A DNA stretch of 64,000 nucleotides. Origin: Pseudoflavitalea sp. G-6-1-2. GTDB lineage: Bacteria; Bacteroidota; Bacteroidia; Chitinophagales; Chitinophagaceae. This document shows positions 26,045-35,177 of the stretch, in pieces (position 1 is the stretch's first letter; each line of letters opens with the position of its first letter). The stretch lies in the NCBI RefSeq assembly GCF_012927185.1, contig NZ_JABBGB010000001.1, positions 682,001 through 746,000 of the forward strand. Reading direction: 5' to 3'. The notes under the pieces were generated by a model that was not told where the DNA came from, searched no databases, and saw only the letters and a program-made list of their open reading frames with translations. The position numbers were made by a program, and so were the translations under genes.

Positions 26045-27847
26045 ATGAATATTCGCAACATAGCGATCATCGCGCACGTAGACCACGGAAAAACTACGCT
26101 TGTAGACAAGATCCTGCACGCAACAAAAGTATTCCGTGACAATCAGGAAACTGGAGAACTGATTATGGATAGCAACGACCTCGAAAGAGAACGTGGTATC
26201 ACCATCTTCAGTAAGAATGCCGCCGTAACCTACAAGGATGTTAAGATCAATGTGATCGATACTCCGGGCCACGCCGACTTTGGTGGAGAAGTAGAACGTG
26301 TTCTGAAAATGGCCGATGGTGTATGCCTGCTGGTAGACGCTTTCGAAGGACCGATGCCTCAGACAAGGTTCGTACTTCAAAAGGCGCTTCAGCTGAACCT
26401 GAAACCAATTGTGATCATCAATAAAGTTGATAAACCCAACTGCCGCCCAGACGAAGTGCATGATGCGGTTTTCGAACTTTTCTTCAACCTCGATGCTACT
26501 GAAGAGCAGCTCGACTTCCCTACCTACTACGGTTCAGGAAAGAACGGTTGGTTCAACGATTCACTCACTCCTTGTGACGATATTACTCCGTTGCTCGATG
26601 GTATCATCAAGCACGTGCCACCTCCCAAAGTAGCAGAAGGTCCGCTGCAGATGCAGATCACCTCTCTCGACTATTCTTCATTCCTCGGCCGTATCGCCAT
26701 CGGTAAAGTATCCAGAGGTTCTATCAAAGAGAACCAACCGATCGCACTGATGCAGGCTGATGGCACCATCAAAAAATCAAGAGCGAAAGAACTCTATGTT
26801 TTTGAAGGAATGGGCAAGAAGAAAGTACAGGAAGTAGTTGCCGGTGACCTCTGCGCAGTTGTAGGTCTCGAAGATTTCAACATCGGCGACACCGTTGCTG
26901 ATGCAGAAAATCCGGAAGCACTCCCTATCATCAGTGTTGATGAACCAACCATGAATATGTTGTTCTCTGTAAACAACTCACCTTTCTTCGGAAAGGATGG
27001 TAAGTTCGTTACCAGCCGTCACCTCCGCGACCGTCTGATGAAAGAAACAGAAAAGAACCTCGCACTGAAAGTAACCGATAGCGAAGAAGGCGATAGCCTG
27101 GTAGTGTATGGCCGTGGTATTCTTCACCTCGGCGTACTGATCGAAACCATGCGTCGTGAAGGATATGAGTTAACTGTAGGTCAGCCACAGGTAATCGTGA
27201 AAGAGATCGACGGTAAGAAATGTGAGCCATACGAAACACTGGTGGTAGATGTACCTCAGGAGTTCGCCTCTAAAGTGATCGACCTGGTTACCCGTCGCAA
27301 AGGCGAAATGCTGGTGATGGAAACCAAAGGCGAAATGCAGCACCTTGAATTCGACATTCCTTCAAGAGGTCTGATCGGTCTGCGTACACAAATGCTCACT
27401 GCCACAACAGGCGAAGCTGTAATGGCTCACCGTTTCAGCGAGTACAAACCATGGAAAGGCGCAATCCCCGGAAGAAACAACGGTGTATTGCTTTCCAAGA
27501 ACACAGAAAAAACAACCGGTTACTCAATCGATAAACTGCAGGATCGCGGAACATTCTTCGTTGATCCGGGTGAAGATGTATACGCAGGTATGATCATTGC
27601 CGAGCATATCAAACCAGGCGATCTGGTAGTGAATGCAACTGAAGGCAAGAAACTCACCAACCACCGTGCAAGCGGAAGCGACGATGCAACACGTATCGCT
27701 CCTAAAACGCTGATGACACTCGAAGAGTGCATGGAATACATCCAGTTCGATGAGTGTATCGAAGTAACTCCAAACTATATCCGTATGCGTAAGACCATTC
27801 TGGATGAGGAGGAGAGAAAGAAACAAGCAAAGAGCATGGCTCAGTAA
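26045..27847 (+). CDS. typA: Translational GTPase TypA/BipA
   Basis: Ribosome-associated GTPase involved in 50S assembly and stress adaptation. 600 residues: G domain with [10 protein letters not shown] (about 10-19), [13 protein letters not shown] switch [13 protein letters not shown] (G3) and [10 protein letters not shown] (G4), then EF-Tu domain 2, EF-G-like domains III and V and the TypA-specific C-terminal domain ([19 protein letters not shown]). ATG 26045 ([15 protein letters not shown]) is the family start; the open frame continues upstream through the promoter and cannot be coding. Terminator follows. Confidence 0.97.
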   Translation: MNIRNIAIIAHVDHGKTTLVDKILHATKVFRDNQETGELIMDSNDLERERGITIFSKNAAVTYKDVKINVIDTPGHADFGGEVERVLKMADGVCLLVDAFEGPMPQTRFVLQKALQLNLKPIVIINKVDKPNCRPDEVHDAVFELFFNLDATEEQLDFPTYYGSGKNGWFNDSLTPCDDITPLLDGIIKHVPPPKVAEGPLQMQITSLDYSSFLGRIAIGKVSRGSIKENQPIALMQADGTIKKSRAKELYVFEGMGKKKVQEVVAGDLCAVVGLEDFNIGDTVADAENPEALPIISVDEPTMNMLFSVNNSPFFGKDGKFVTSRHLRDRLMKETEKNLALKVTDSEEGDSLVVYGRGILHLGVLIETMRREGYELTVGQPQVIVKEIDGKKCEPYETLVVDVPQEFASKVIDLVTRRKGEMLVMETKGEMQHLEFDIPSRGLIGLRTQMLTATTGEAVMAHRFSEYKPWKGAIPGRNNGVLLSKNTEKTTGYSIDKLQDRGTFFVDPGEDVYAGMIIAEHIKPGDLVVNATEGKKLTNHRASGSDDATRIAPKTLMTLEECMEYIQFDECIEVTPNYIRMRKTILDEEERKKQAKSMAQ

Positions 27848-27890
27848 TGGTGAAAACCACGCTGGCTCAGCAATATTGAATTTGATGATG

Positions 27891-27918
27891 AAAGGCTGTC
27901 TGAATAAGGCAGCCTTTT
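27891..27918 (+). terminator. Intrinsic terminator of typA
   Basis: AAAGGCTG (27891-27898) pairs with CAGCCTTT (27910-27917) across an 11-base loop, followed by T. Confidence 0.7.
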
Positions 27919-27983
27919 GATTTTCGAAATGTGGAGGGGAAGGATGTAAAACGATTATCTTAGTTGAGTATTTAACCTCTTCT

Positions 27984-28844
27984 ATGAAAGTATTGAAACC
28001 TCTTGCGTTAGCTGTGATCATGTTTGAAATCATAGTCACTCACTATGAAATGTTCTTCACGGGGGACTCTTCATCATCTGGCCTGCCCAACCCGAACCAC
28101 ATATTCTGGAAACTCTCCATTATTTCTCAGCTGGCATTTTACACTAGAGAATTTTTCCCTTTGGCGTATTTGATAACAACCATCATTTACTTCGTTTCCA
28201 CGAACTCCAGGTTACAAAATAAAGCCTACTCAATATTTCGGTATTTATTCATTATTCAGTTTATATTCAATCTACCTACATTTCTATCACACGGTCTATC
28301 AGGCCTTAAATTTGAAACGCTAAAACAGAGGATAGAAATCATTCAGATCCCGGTCAGGTTTGCAGTCTTCTTTATTCTTCTTTTCAATAAGCCAATTAAC
28401 CAACCTAAAGCAATTAACCTACAGGATTATACTACTCATATACCGGCATCACGCTGGAGCAGACTTCTTACCCATTTGCTGGATATGTTGTTTTGCTTTA
28501 CGGTAACCAAGCTATGGTATCTTACTTTAAATAACGTGTATTCCGTTTCCTTAGAAACGGCTCTCTTATTGCTGAGCTTCACGCTCCTCTATTTTGCTTA
28601 TTTCTTTCTATCTGAAGCCTTGTTTAGTCAAACCTTCGGCAAGCTCCTGACAGGAAGCATTGTGGCAGGAGTAAGCAGTAAAATGGGACCAGGCAAAGCC
28701 GCGCTCAGATCTCTTTTCAGACTTATCCCATTTGAGAGATACTCATTTCTTATAGGGAAAGACTGGCATGATAAACTATCCGGCACAACCGTTGTTTACA
28801 TCAACTCACTTAAAGAAGATTTCTTTCCGGATGAAAGTAAATAG
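27984..28844 (+). CDS. RDD-family membrane protein, first of four tandem paralogs
   Basis: 286 residues. The N-terminal half holds about four hydrophobic segments; the C-terminal half (from about 155) is an RDD domain with Arg in SRWSRLLTHL, Asp in LLDMLF and Asp in DWHDKLSGTTVVY. The signature EALFSQTFGKLLTGSIV and RSLFRLIPFERYSFL are shared by all four paralogs. RDD proteins are poorly understood; some act as Na+/H+ antiporters, others accompany secretion systems. Here the role is unknown. It starts the array, 66 bases after the typA terminator. Confidence 0.85.
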   Translation: MKVLKPLALAVIMFEIIVTHYEMFFTGDSSSSGLPNPNHIFWKLSIISQLAFYTREFFPLAYLITTIIYFVSTNSRLQNKAYSIFRYLFIIQFIFNLPTFLSHGLSGLKFETLKQRIEIIQIPVRFAVFFILLFNKPINQPKAINLQDYTTHIPASRWSRLLTHLLDMLFCFTVTKLWYLTLNNVYSVSLETALLLLSFTLLYFAYFFLSEALFSQTFGKLLTGSIVAGVSSKMGPGKAALRSLFRLIPFERYSFLIGKDWHDKLSGTTVVYINSLKEDFFPDESK

Positions 28845-28864
28845 CACCCTACAATCCTTTCAGC

Positions 28865-29749
28865 ATGCAACGCCTTAAAACTATCACGCTTGTTCTTATC
28901 TCTCTTACCCTGATTACGCAGGCTTTTCTTTACCAATACGACAGTTATATTTCATTGGCAGAGACTGTTTCTTCTGGTTTAGCTGAGGCAGGAGAAATTG
29001 GTCTGTTTGCTTATACAAGCATTGACTTCGTCTTGATGGGTATCGTTATCATTCTTCCCCTTCTTTGTTTCTGTTTTAGAAATCCTGCGAAAAAGGAGAT
29101 GGCCTATACTGTGACCAGATACATTGTTATCATCCAGTTTATTATAAGACTACCAATGTCAACGTTGATCCATTTGGTGCAAGGAAAAGACATGCATATT
29201 TATGCACAATTTGTTTTTATTTCTGTACAGCTGCTTTTTCTTATTTATTGCATCATTCTTTTGAAAATAAAACCTCAGGTCCAGAGGCCACGTATCAGCA
29301 CAACTGTTGACTACCTTTCAGTTTCGCTTGCAACCAGGGCAAACCGTCTTTCTCATTTAGTGATAGATACGAGTTTGTTTCTTCTCAGTTTTCCGCTATG
29401 GTCCTTGAATATTGTATTTAATGATTATGAAGATTACAGTATTCCTATAGCCACGATGATAGTGACCGTTTTCTTTTACATGCTTTATTACTGGCTTTCT
29501 GAAGCCATGTTCAGGGCAACACTCGGAAAGATTCTTACAGGAACTATGGTTGTCGGCACAAAAAAACGCATGGGTGCAGGGCGTGCGTTCAACAGATCAA
29601 TCTGCCGGCTCATTCCGCTCGAAGCCATTAGCTTTCTGTCCGGACATAACTGGCATGACAAACTCACCAGCACTGCAGTGGTTTACATTAACTCACTCGA
29701 AGAAGATTTTTTTCCTGATGAGCAACCCGCCAATAAACCAATTCACTAA
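28865..29749 (+). CDS. RDD-family membrane protein, second paralog
   Basis: 294 residues with the same plan as its neighbours: N-terminal membrane segments, a linker beginning VDYLSVSLATRANRLSHLV, then the RDD domain with EAMFRATLGKILTGTMVVG, RSICRLIPLEAISFLSG and HNWHDKLTSTAVVYINSL. It is closest to the third copy, with which it shares SICRLIPLEAISFL exactly. It starts 20 bases after copy one and ends 2 bases before copy three. Confidence 0.85.
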   Translation: MQRLKTITLVLISLTLITQAFLYQYDSYISLAETVSSGLAEAGEIGLFAYTSIDFVLMGIVIILPLLCFCFRNPAKKEMAYTVTRYIVIIQFIIRLPMSTLIHLVQGKDMHIYAQFVFISVQLLFLIYCIILLKIKPQVQRPRISTTVDYLSVSLATRANRLSHLVIDTSLFLLSFPLWSLNIVFNDYEDYSIPIATMIVTVFFYMLYYWLSEAMFRATLGKILTGTMVVGTKKRMGAGRAFNRSICRLIPLEAISFLSGHNWHDKLTSTAVVYINSLEEDFFPDEQPANKPIH

Positions 29750-29751
29750 CC

Positions 29752-30648
29752 ATGAATCGAACCAAAACAATTACCCTTGCCCTTATCACAATCTTACCGA
29801 TTGCACAATATTCAGTATCCGACAATACCCTTATCACAGAGCTGATTAAGCTGGCTTTTTCGCCAGGCAGCAACCTGTTTTATTTTACAAGCCTGCTGTC
29901 TTTTTTCCTCGACCTCATCACTGTTTCAATCACCTCATTACTACCCATTATCTATTTCGCAACAAAGAAGAATGATAAAAAAGACAGACTCTATGCATTG
30001 ATCAGATACATGGTTATCATCAGGTATATCTTCATTGCACCCATGTTTTTGCTGTTTCAATTCGGCCAGGAAGATCAGAACCTATCTTTATCCGATTACG
30101 CATCCTGGGTTGGGATATTTGGATTTCTCATTTTCTGTATGATTCTTTGGAACATAAAACCTGCATCAGAAAAACACAAGGTAAACTTGTCTGATTATCT
30201 CTCTGTATCGTATGCATCCAAATCAAGCAGATTCATGCATTTACTGATTGACAGCATATTTTTCCTCTGTATCTGTCCTATCTGGAATATCTTTTTTAAC
30301 CCGGACGAAGGGATAAGTCATACTAAATGGTACATTACTTTCATTATCCTGTTTGTAACTTATTATTGGCTTTCCGAGGCTATGTTCAGATCTACATTAG
30401 GCAAATACATAACCGGTACTATGGTCGCTGGCACCAATCAACCAATGCAACCTAAGTTAGCATTCAGCAGATCCATCTGCCGGCTCATTCCACTCGAAGC
30501 CATCAGCTTTCTTACAGGTCGCGACTGGCACGATAAATTCACCAGTACAGCTGTAGTTCACGTCAATTCCCTGCAAACAAATATCTTCGAATCTGAAACA
30601 GCGCCAACAACCGGCGAGTTCAATCAAACATCCGGTACCAATCAATAA
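29752..30648 (+). CDS. RDD-family membrane protein, third paralog
   Basis: 298 residues. RDD domain with SDYLSVSYASKSSRFMHLLIDS, EAMFRSTLGKYITGTMVAG, RSICRLIPLEAISFLTG and DWHDKFTSTAVVHVNSL. It has a longer polar C-terminal tail (SETAPTTGEFNQTSGTNQ) than the other copies. The start lies 2 bases after the stop of copy two, so the two are almost certainly one transcript. Confidence 0.85.
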   Translation: MNRTKTITLALITILPIAQYSVSDNTLITELIKLAFSPGSNLFYFTSLLSFFLDLITVSITSLLPIIYFATKKNDKKDRLYALIRYMVIIRYIFIAPMFLLFQFGQEDQNLSLSDYASWVGIFGFLIFCMILWNIKPASEKHKVNLSDYLSVSYASKSSRFMHLLIDSIFFLCICPIWNIFFNPDEGISHTKWYITFIILFVTYYWLSEAMFRSTLGKYITGTMVAGTNQPMQPKLAFSRSICRLIPLEAISFLTGRDWHDKFTSTAVVHVNSLQTNIFESETAPTTGEFNQTSGTNQ

Positions 30649-30666
30649 ACATTATCAAACCTACCC

Positions 30667-31521
30667 ATGAAAAAGTCCGCACTCATTATTGTAATACTCA
30701 TAGCCGTATTTCAGATTCTCGCTACTGCGCTATTTAATTTCAGGCAGGAAAAATTCATACTCGAAGTACTTACGGGTAATCTTTACGACTACAAAGACAT
30801 TCTCAGAAGCTCCAAGTTATTTTGCTATGAGCTGCTGAAGATCTTTTATATTGTTGCAACCATCATGCTGCTGACATCCAACGGAGAACGCAGAGACAAA
30901 ATATACGCGCTTATCAGGTATGTATTCATGATGCATATGCTCATAAACATTCCCGCAACCATCAGATTCTATCTTGAAGTTGGAATAATGTCGAAAGACA
31001 CAAGATGGTATTATCTGATCATTCACCAGGCCTTTACCATTACAGCGCTGGTGGTTCTTTGGAAGAACAAACCCCAAAATGCTGTACCCTCGATCAACTT
31101 GTCTGAATACAGTTTGGTATCCTATACAAACAGGGGGCATCGGTTACTGAATCATGTTGCCGATTACGCCCTTTTCTTAATTATCGGTTATACCTATGTA
31201 GATACATCCCGGAGTTACTACAATCCCGGACCGATTCTGGTAGACTACCTGATGAACTTCATCGCCTGGTTCCTATATTATTTCCTGTCGGAAGCCATTT
31301 TCCGCCAGACCTTCGGCAAAATGCTCACCCGCTCCTGCGTGGTAGCCATCGACGCCCCCATGACCACAGGCCGGGCGCTCACCAGAACCCTTGGAAGGCT
31401 GATCCCCTTCGAGGCTTTCTCCTTTTTATTCAATGCAAACTGGCACGATAAGGTCTCCGGAACCACCGTAGTTTATCAAAACACCTGGGAAGATCCCCTC
31501 TTCGAGGACGAGCGGCAATAA
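30667..31521 (+). CDS. RDD-family membrane protein, fourth paralog
   Basis: 284 residues, the most diverged copy. The RDD domain has SYTNRGHRLLNHVADYALF, EAIFRQTFGKMLTRSCVV, RTLGRLIPFEAFSFLFN and NWHDKVSGTTVVYQNTW. The first part is AT-rich like the other copies, while the last 250 bases are richer in G and C, close to the surrounding genes. Starts 18 bases after copy three. No clear terminator follows. Confidence 0.84.
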   Translation: MKKSALIIVILIAVFQILATALFNFRQEKFILEVLTGNLYDYKDILRSSKLFCYELLKIFYIVATIMLLTSNGERRDKIYALIRYVFMMHMLINIPATIRFYLEVGIMSKDTRWYYLIIHQAFTITALVVLWKNKPQNAVPSINLSEYSLVSYTNRGHRLLNHVADYALFLIIGYTYVDTSRSYYNPGPILVDYLMNFIAWFLYYFLSEAIFRQTFGKMLTRSCVVAIDAPMTTGRALTRTLGRLIPFEAFSFLFNANWHDKVSGTTVVYQNTWEDPLFEDERQ

Positions 31522-31678
31522 CACCGCATGAAAGGTTTTAATTGTTAAAATGGAAAATAGATGCAACCAATTTGTAACATCGGAGAAAAAGCTGCGTCTT
31601 ATTAACTGTAGAAAGCAAACGCGCAAATGCTTCAGGAAACCAACAAAACAATTAAACATCTTTCTAAAAATATTTCAC

Positions 31679-32128
31679 ATGAAAAAGTTCACACTCATTG
31701 TTGCAATGTTTATCGTAACAGCCTTCACCGCAACATTTGCTAACGTAAAAGGAAACGTAAACGAAAAGATCACCAACGCATTCAATAAAGAATTTTCAGG
31801 CGCTCTGGAAATTAAATGGGATAACAGTAAAACCTTTGCCAAAGCCACTTTCAAGCTCAACGGACAAGTGATGTTCGCATACTATTCACTCGATGGCGAT
31901 CTGCTTGGCGTAACCAGAAACATCGTATCTACACAGCTTCCGCTCAACCTGCAGACCGAGCTGAAAAAAGATTACAGTGATTGCTGGATCTCTGATCTCT
32001 TTGAAATGAGCAACAACGGCAGCAACGCTTACTATATCACACTCGAAACAAGCACGTACACCATTGTGTTGAAATCTGTAGAGAATGAAGGATGGGAAGT
32101 GTACAGCCGCACAAAGAAAGCCGCATAA
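31679..32128 (+). CDS. Exported PepSY-like small protein
   Basis: 149 residues with a signal peptide (MKKFTLIVAMFIVTAFTATF, cleaved near ANVKG). The mature part (EKITNAFNKEFSGALEIKWD, FAYYSLDGDLLGVTRNIVS and a C-terminal VLKSVENEGWEVYSRTKKA) has the alternating beta-alpha layout of Bacteroidota PepSY-like/BLIP-like periplasmic proteins. ATG 31679 is chosen because it opens the signal peptide; the frame is open before it without one. Role unknown. Confidence 0.75.
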   Translation: MKKFTLIVAMFIVTAFTATFANVKGNVNEKITNAFNKEFSGALEIKWDNSKTFAKATFKLNGQVMFAYYSLDGDLLGVTRNIVSTQLPLNLQTELKKDYSDCWISDLFEMSNNGSNAYYITLETSTYTIVLKSVENEGWEVYSRTKKAA

Positions 32129-32238
32129 CAAATAGGACGTAACAATAAAGTATAGCCGAAAAACAAAAAAGATCATGCAGTTTGATCTTCCATGAGTCAG
32201 CAACCAATTTTCTCATGAGTTTGCAGTCTCTGAAAAGA

Positions 32239-32277
32239 AAACTGGTGTACCGGAAGCGGTACACCAGTTTTTGTTTT
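32239..32277 (+). terminator. Strong intrinsic terminator
   Basis: AAACTGGTGTACC (32239-32251) pairs perfectly with GGTACACCAGTTT (32258-32270) around GGAAGC, followed by TTGTTTTT. It ends the transcript of the PepSY-like gene about 110 bases after its stop. Confidence 0.9.
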
Positions 32278-32340
32278 TACCCTTTCCGGCGTCCATTTCT
32301 ACCGCCTGTAATTACTGCCGCAAAAGTGCCGATTGAGTTG

Positions 32341-32348
32341 TATTTTTG
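32341..32348 (+). promoter_or_regulatory. -7 promoter element of the small CxxC membrane protein gene (TATTTTTG)
   Basis: TATTTTTGCA matches TAnnTTTG and lies 22 bases before ATG 32371. It separates this gene from the terminated one upstream. Confidence 0.55.
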
Positions 32349-32370
32349 CATACCCATCAAATCCATGATA

Positions 32371-32589
32371 ATGAAAACGTGGCGTAAGACATTACTCATA
32401 TTGGCAATGGTTGTAATTACTGCAACTACAGCTTCTGCACAATGTTCTATCTGCACCAGAACTGCATCGCAGTTGGGCGAACGGCCTGCAAAGGCACTGA
32501 ATGGCGGCATCGTATACCTGGCATTCACTCCTTTAGCCATTATCGGATTCGTAGCTTATCGCTGGTACAAGAACAACAAACCAGCCTAG
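32371..32589 (+). CDS. Small exported membrane protein with CxxC motif
   Basis: 72 residues. A signal-like segment (KTLLILAMVVITATTASA) is followed by QCSICTRTASQLGERPAKALNG and one C-terminal membrane segment (IVYLAFTPLAIIGFVAYRWY). The pattern of an exported CxxC followed by LNGGIVYL and a single membrane helix recurs in small Bacteroidota proteins found near respiratory genes; no function is established to my knowledge. An ATG two codons upstream (32365) is equally possible. Confidence 0.7.
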   Translation: MKTWRKTLLILAMVVITATTASAQCSICTRTASQLGERPAKALNGGIVYLAFTPLAIIGFVAYRWYKNNKPA

Positions 32590-32681
32590 TTTCTCCACTG
32601 ATCACTGATTTTCCGGCAGTTGTCCAATGAGCCTTTGCAGGCTTGCTGATTTTCTTATCTTGTTGCAAACCCAAAATGCAC

Positions 32682-35090
32682 ATGAGATACTGCTGGTTAC
32701 TGCTGCTGTTTATAGCCAATGCTGCTATGGCGCAGAAACTCCCCTCCATCGAAGAAAAAACCAACGGCTTAAAAAAACTGGAAGGCTTCTTCCCGCTCTA
32801 CTGGGATGAAAACTCCGGAAAACTCTGGCTCGAAATTACCCAACCCGATTCTGAAATCTTATACGTGAAGTCGCTCCCCGCAGGGCTCGGCTCCAACGAT
32901 ATCGGCCTCGACCGTGGAAGCCTCGGCGGCAACAACATTGTAAAATTCTCCCGGTCAGGAAGAAAGGTCTTGCTCATTGCCCCCAACTACGATTATCGTG
33001 CAGTCTCCAATGATGCAGCTGAAAGAAGAGCAGTTGAGCAATCATTTGCCCAGAGCGTTATCTGGGGTTTTCAGGCAGAAGCAGAAAGCAATGGCCATCT
33101 CTTGGTGGACGCCACTGATTTCGTTTTGCGGGATGCTCTCTTTGTTGGAGCTAAACTTCGCAGCATGAAGCAGGGCAGTTACAACTTCGACAAAAGCCGG
33201 TCTGCCATTTATCTTCCACGTACAAAAAACTTTCCGCAGAATACCGAGATCGAAGCTACCATCACTTTCAGCAGTGGTGACGGCGAAGCGGGCAATTACC
33301 TGCGATCTGTAATTCCTGTTAACGATGCATTCACATTGCGCATGCACCACAGTTTTGTGCAGCTTCCCGATAACGATTACCAGCCACGCATCTTCGATCC
33401 GCGTGCAGGTTACTTTGCCACTTCATTTTTCGACTATAGCACACCGGTAGCAGAACCAATTGAGAAATTCTACATTGCCCGGCACAGACTGAAGAAGAAA
33501 GACCCTTCCGCTGCGCTCAGCGAAGCTGTTAAACCTATCGTTTATTATCTCGATAACGGCACTCCCGAACCTATCCGCAGCGCACTGCTCAAAGGCGCTC
33601 AATGGTGGAACCAGGCATTCGAAGCAGCCGGATACAAAGATGCCTTTCAGGTGAAGATATTGCCGGATTCCGCCGATCCGATGGACATTCGTTACAATAT
33701 GATCAACTGGGTGCATCGCAGCACACGCGGATGGAGCTACGGCGCTTCTGTATCTGATCCGCGTACCGGTGAGATCATCAAAGGAAATGTAACGCTCGGT
33801 TCGCTTCGCGTAAGACAGGATTATCTCATTGCACAAGGCCTGCTCGCTCCTTTTGAAAATGGCACTCCCGCAAACGACAAAATGCTGAAGATGGCGCTCG
33901 AACGCCTCAATCAGCTCGCTGCTCACGAGATAGGACATACGCTTGGTCTTATGCACAACTACTATTCCAGCGTTAACAACCGCGCCAGCGTAATGGATTA
34001 TCCGCATCCCGTTGTTAAACTCGATAACGGCTCCATCGATCTCAGCAACGCATACGACAATAAAATTGGCGATTGGGATAAAGTGGCCATCACATGGGGT
34101 TATCAGGATTTCCCCAAAGGCACCGATGAAAAATCTGCCCTCAACAATATTCTGCTCGATGCCGCCAACAAAGGATTGCTCTTCATCGCAGACCGCGATG
34201 CACGCGCACCCGGCGGACTGCATCCGCAGGCGCATCTCTGGGATAACGGCACCGATGCCGTTACAGAACTCAAAAACATGGTGAAGATCAGAGCTAAAGC
34301 GCTGTCACAATTCGGCATCAACAATATCAAACCAGGTGTGCCCATGGCGCAGCTCGAAGATGTGCTGGTGCCCGTTTATCTTTTCCATCGCTACCAGGTG
34401 GAAGCCGTAACCAAAGAAGTAGGTGGCATGTTCTACACCTACGCTACTCGTGGCGACAACCAAACTGTTACCCGCGCTATTTCAAAAGACGAACAACTCA
34501 AAGCGCTGAATGCAGCTGCAGACTGCCTCGAACCTGATTTTCTGAAACTGCCGGATGAACTGGTAAAACTGATTCCTCCGAGACCCGCCGGCGTGGAAGT
34601 AACCAGAGAACTTTTCAAAAAACGTACTGGCCTTTCATTCGACGTGCTCTCACCTGCTGAAACTGCAGCAGATCTTCCATTATCGTTTTTGTTCCATCCC
34701 GAAAGACTTAGCAGAATGGTGCAATACGAAGCACAGCAGCAAGGCCTGGGCGTTCGCGAAATGATCACCACACTCGTTAACAGAACATGGAAAGCTCCCC
34801 GCAAATCGGGCATGGAAAAACTGATTCAGCAACAGACCGAACAAATACTGCTCACCTATATGCTCAGATCTTCCGTCGACGAAAGTCTTTCTTTCCAGGC
34901 AAGAGCAGAAGCACAACAAGCCGTGAACAATTTAGGCACGTTCATTGCAACTCAGCAGAAGATCAGTAAAGACAATTCATATCTCGCGCATCTGTCACTG
35001 GCAGCAGCGAGAATCAAAGCGCCGGAAAAGGCGCAGGGTACACAACACAAAGAGATACCTCCGGGTGCACCGATCGGTTGTGAACAATAA
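32682..35090 (+). CDS. Exported zinc-dependent metalloprotease (DUF5117/DUF5118 type)
   Basis: 802 residues. After a signal peptide (MRYCWLLLLFIANAAMA) come a short DUF5118-like segment, a DUF5117-like region (about 70-300) and a metzincin-like catalytic domain with HEIGHTLGLMH (415-425): His415, Glu416, His419 and His425 fit the HExxHxxGxxH zinc site. SVMDYPHP downstream supplies the Met-turn-like SVMDY. This architecture is common and multi-copy in Bacteroidota; substrates are unknown. ATG 32682 gives the best signal peptide; 32676 is also possible. Terminator follows. Confidence 0.88.
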   Translation: MRYCWLLLLFIANAAMAQKLPSIEEKTNGLKKLEGFFPLYWDENSGKLWLEITQPDSEILYVKSLPAGLGSNDIGLDRGSLGGNNIVKFSRSGRKVLLIAPNYDYRAVSNDAAERRAVEQSFAQSVIWGFQAEAESNGHLLVDATDFVLRDALFVGAKLRSMKQGSYNFDKSRSAIYLPRTKNFPQNTEIEATITFSSGDGEAGNYLRSVIPVNDAFTLRMHHSFVQLPDNDYQPRIFDPRAGYFATSFFDYSTPVAEPIEKFYIARHRLKKKDPSAALSEAVKPIVYYLDNGTPEPIRSALLKGAQWWNQAFEAAGYKDAFQVKILPDSADPMDIRYNMINWVHRSTRGWSYGASVSDPRTGEIIKGNVTLGSLRVRQDYLIAQGLLAPFENGTPANDKMLKMALERLNQLAAHEIGHTLGLMHNYYSSVNNRASVMDYPHPVVKLDNGSIDLSNAYDNKIGDWDKVAITWGYQDFPKGTDEKSALNNILLDAANKGLLFIADRDARAPGGLHPQAHLWDNGTDAVTELKNMVKIRAKALSQFGINNIKPGVPMAQLEDVLVPVYLFHRYQVEAVTKEVGGMFYTYATRGDNQTVTRAISKDEQLKALNAAADCLEPDFLKLPDELVKLIPPRPAGVEVTRELFKKRTGLSFDVLSPAETAADLPLSFLFHPERLSRMVQYEAQQQGLGVREMITTLVNRTWKAPRKSGMEKLIQQQTEQILLTYMLRSSVDESLSFQARAEAQQAVNNLGTFIATQQKISKDNSYLAHLSLAAARIKAPEKAQGTQHKEIPPGAPIGCEQ

Positions 35091-35111
35091 GCTTCATATT
35101 CCAACCAAACA

Positions 35112-35142
35112 GAAAGCCTGCTTCGGCAGGCTTCTTTATTTT
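35112..35142 (+). terminator. Intrinsic terminator of the metalloprotease gene
   Basis: AAGCCTGC and GCAGGCTT enclose a TTCG tetraloop (35122-35125), followed by CTTTATTTT. Confidence 0.85.
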
Positions 35143-35177
35143 ATCGGGTAGAATGTTCTACAATATGTTTGGGAAGA

